DNA from: Saprospiraceae bacterium
GTDB lineage: Bacteria > Bacteroidota > Bacteroidia > Chitinophagales > Saprospiraceae
Direction of reading: 5' to 3'
Length of the DNA stretch: 7,623 nucleotides
Assembly (NCBI GenBank): GCA_013001805.1
Contig: JABDLW010000111.1
Location: 1-7,623 of the forward strand
The position numbers and the translations under genes are program-made. Shown here piece after piece: positions 7,135-7,623 of the stretch (positions are counted from its first letter, which is position 1; each line of letters begins with the position of its first letter). The notes beneath the pieces were generated by a model. The model made no database searches, was not told where the DNA came from, and worked only from the letters and a program-made list of their open reading frames with translations.

Positions 7135-7623
7135 CTACCGGTTATCATCAAGTCTTTCTATCAGTTCCAAACCCAGACCACTAATACACAGTCGCTGTTT
7201 CCGGTTCTGTAAAAGTTTTTGGGTCCAGTTTACCATCCCACCATCAGCCAGGTCAATCTCCATGCCTCCCTTCTTCAAAAATACTTTATATTGGAATGTT
7301 TCATAATAACGGTTACTTAAAGTTGCCTCCGACTGTGCTACTTTCTCCTTCCAACGAAATTGCTGGGCACGGAGTGCAGATGTAAACTTATCTGAATCAG
7401 ATTCCAAATAAAACCGAATATGTAAATCTTCGTAAGCAAATCTTTTACCCAGTAATTCCAATTGGATATTGATGTGTTCATTCAATTGTTTCATCTCGAA
7501 GTCGTAATTTCCCGTATCGGTTCCTCCAGAGGCCAGGCACAAAACTGAAAAATGAGCTGTGAAATTTGGATTGGTAAAGTATTGCCCCCGAACGTGCCGG
7601 TGAACCGCAGCATAGCGTAAGAC
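7135..7623 (-). CDS. Conserved-looking protein of unknown function, C-terminal part
   Basis: The frame is open to the window edge on the minus strand, so the visible 162 residues are the C-terminal part of a longer protein; a TTG at 7542 is not the real start. The visible sequence begins VLRYAAVHRHVRGQYF, continues with TNPNFTAHFSVLCLASGG and a mixed charged helix/strand region, and ends ADGGMVNWTQKLLQNRKQR, LCISGLGLELIERLDDNR. It has no signal peptide or membrane segment in the visible part and looks cytosolic. I do not recognise the family. The GLGLE segment near the end superficially recalls motif 3 of class II aminoacyl-tRNA synthetase-like folds, but the usual arginine is absent, so no function is assigned. 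It lies upstream of the GH67-like gene in the same direction, 125 bases away, with a promoter in the gap, so co-transcription is not required. Confidence 0.75.
   Translation of the reverse strand, partial: VLRYAAVHRHVRGQYFTNPNFTAHFSVLCLASGGTDTGNYDFEMKQLNEHINIQLELLGKRFAYEDLHIRFYLESDSDKFTSALRAQQFRWKEKVAQSEATLSNRYYETFQYKVFLKKGGMEIDLADGGMVNWTQKLLQNRKQRLCISGLGLELIERLDDNR

Noticed and set aside
7032..7139. Distant inverted repeat GGTAGTC (7032-7038) and GACTACC (7133-7139) bracketing the intergenic gap
   Set aside because: Seven bases separated by 94 bases, the second arm overlapping a stop codon; no target-site duplication or transposase, so not an element end.

Overview
The window looks like a chromosomal piece of a Bacteroidota bacterium, possibly a Saprospiria- or Cytophagia-type lineage; this is inferred from gene style, not from a marker gene. 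The clues are a NarL/LuxR-type response regulator and a periplasmic-TPR histidine kinase of the kind abundant in that phylum, a secreted repeat protein opening with a W..W..G.P..GD-type N-terminus, a SusD-like style of lipoprotein glycoside hydrolase, absence of recognisable Shine-Dalgarno sequences, and a perfect Bacteroidota -7 box (TAnnTTTG) ahead of one gene.

Left half, plus strand. The window opens inside a response regulator (1-372; end of the receiver domain plus LuxR-type HTH). A 174-base gap carrying a perfect 18-base palindrome follows, then a secreted beta-rich repeat protein (547-2472). This protein is built from about 210-residue modules and stops abruptly inside its third module, with no C-terminal sorting domain. 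Only 37 bases later lies a 70-residue standalone LuxR-type HTH protein (2510-2722) with no receiver domain, and then a complete hybrid-free histidine kinase with a periplasmic TPR sensor (2822-4792). These signalling genes plausibly form a two-component module, with the kinase reading a periplasmic cue and the HTH proteins acting on DNA. The surface protein may be a target.

Right half, minus strand. A 725-residue lipoprotein with the architecture of a GH67-type alpha-glucuronidase (4832-7009) converges on the kinase gene with only 39 bases between the stops. It has its own likely promoter, whose -7 box sits in the loop of a 7-base inverted repeat. Upstream of it, in the same direction, is the C-terminal part of an unrecognised protein (7135-7623) that runs off the window end.

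The most interesting points are the 2455-2515 junction, where a repeat protein cut mid-module abuts a regulator lacking its receiver domain (one deletion could explain both), the two palindromic operator-like sites, and the unassigned GH67-like enzyme.
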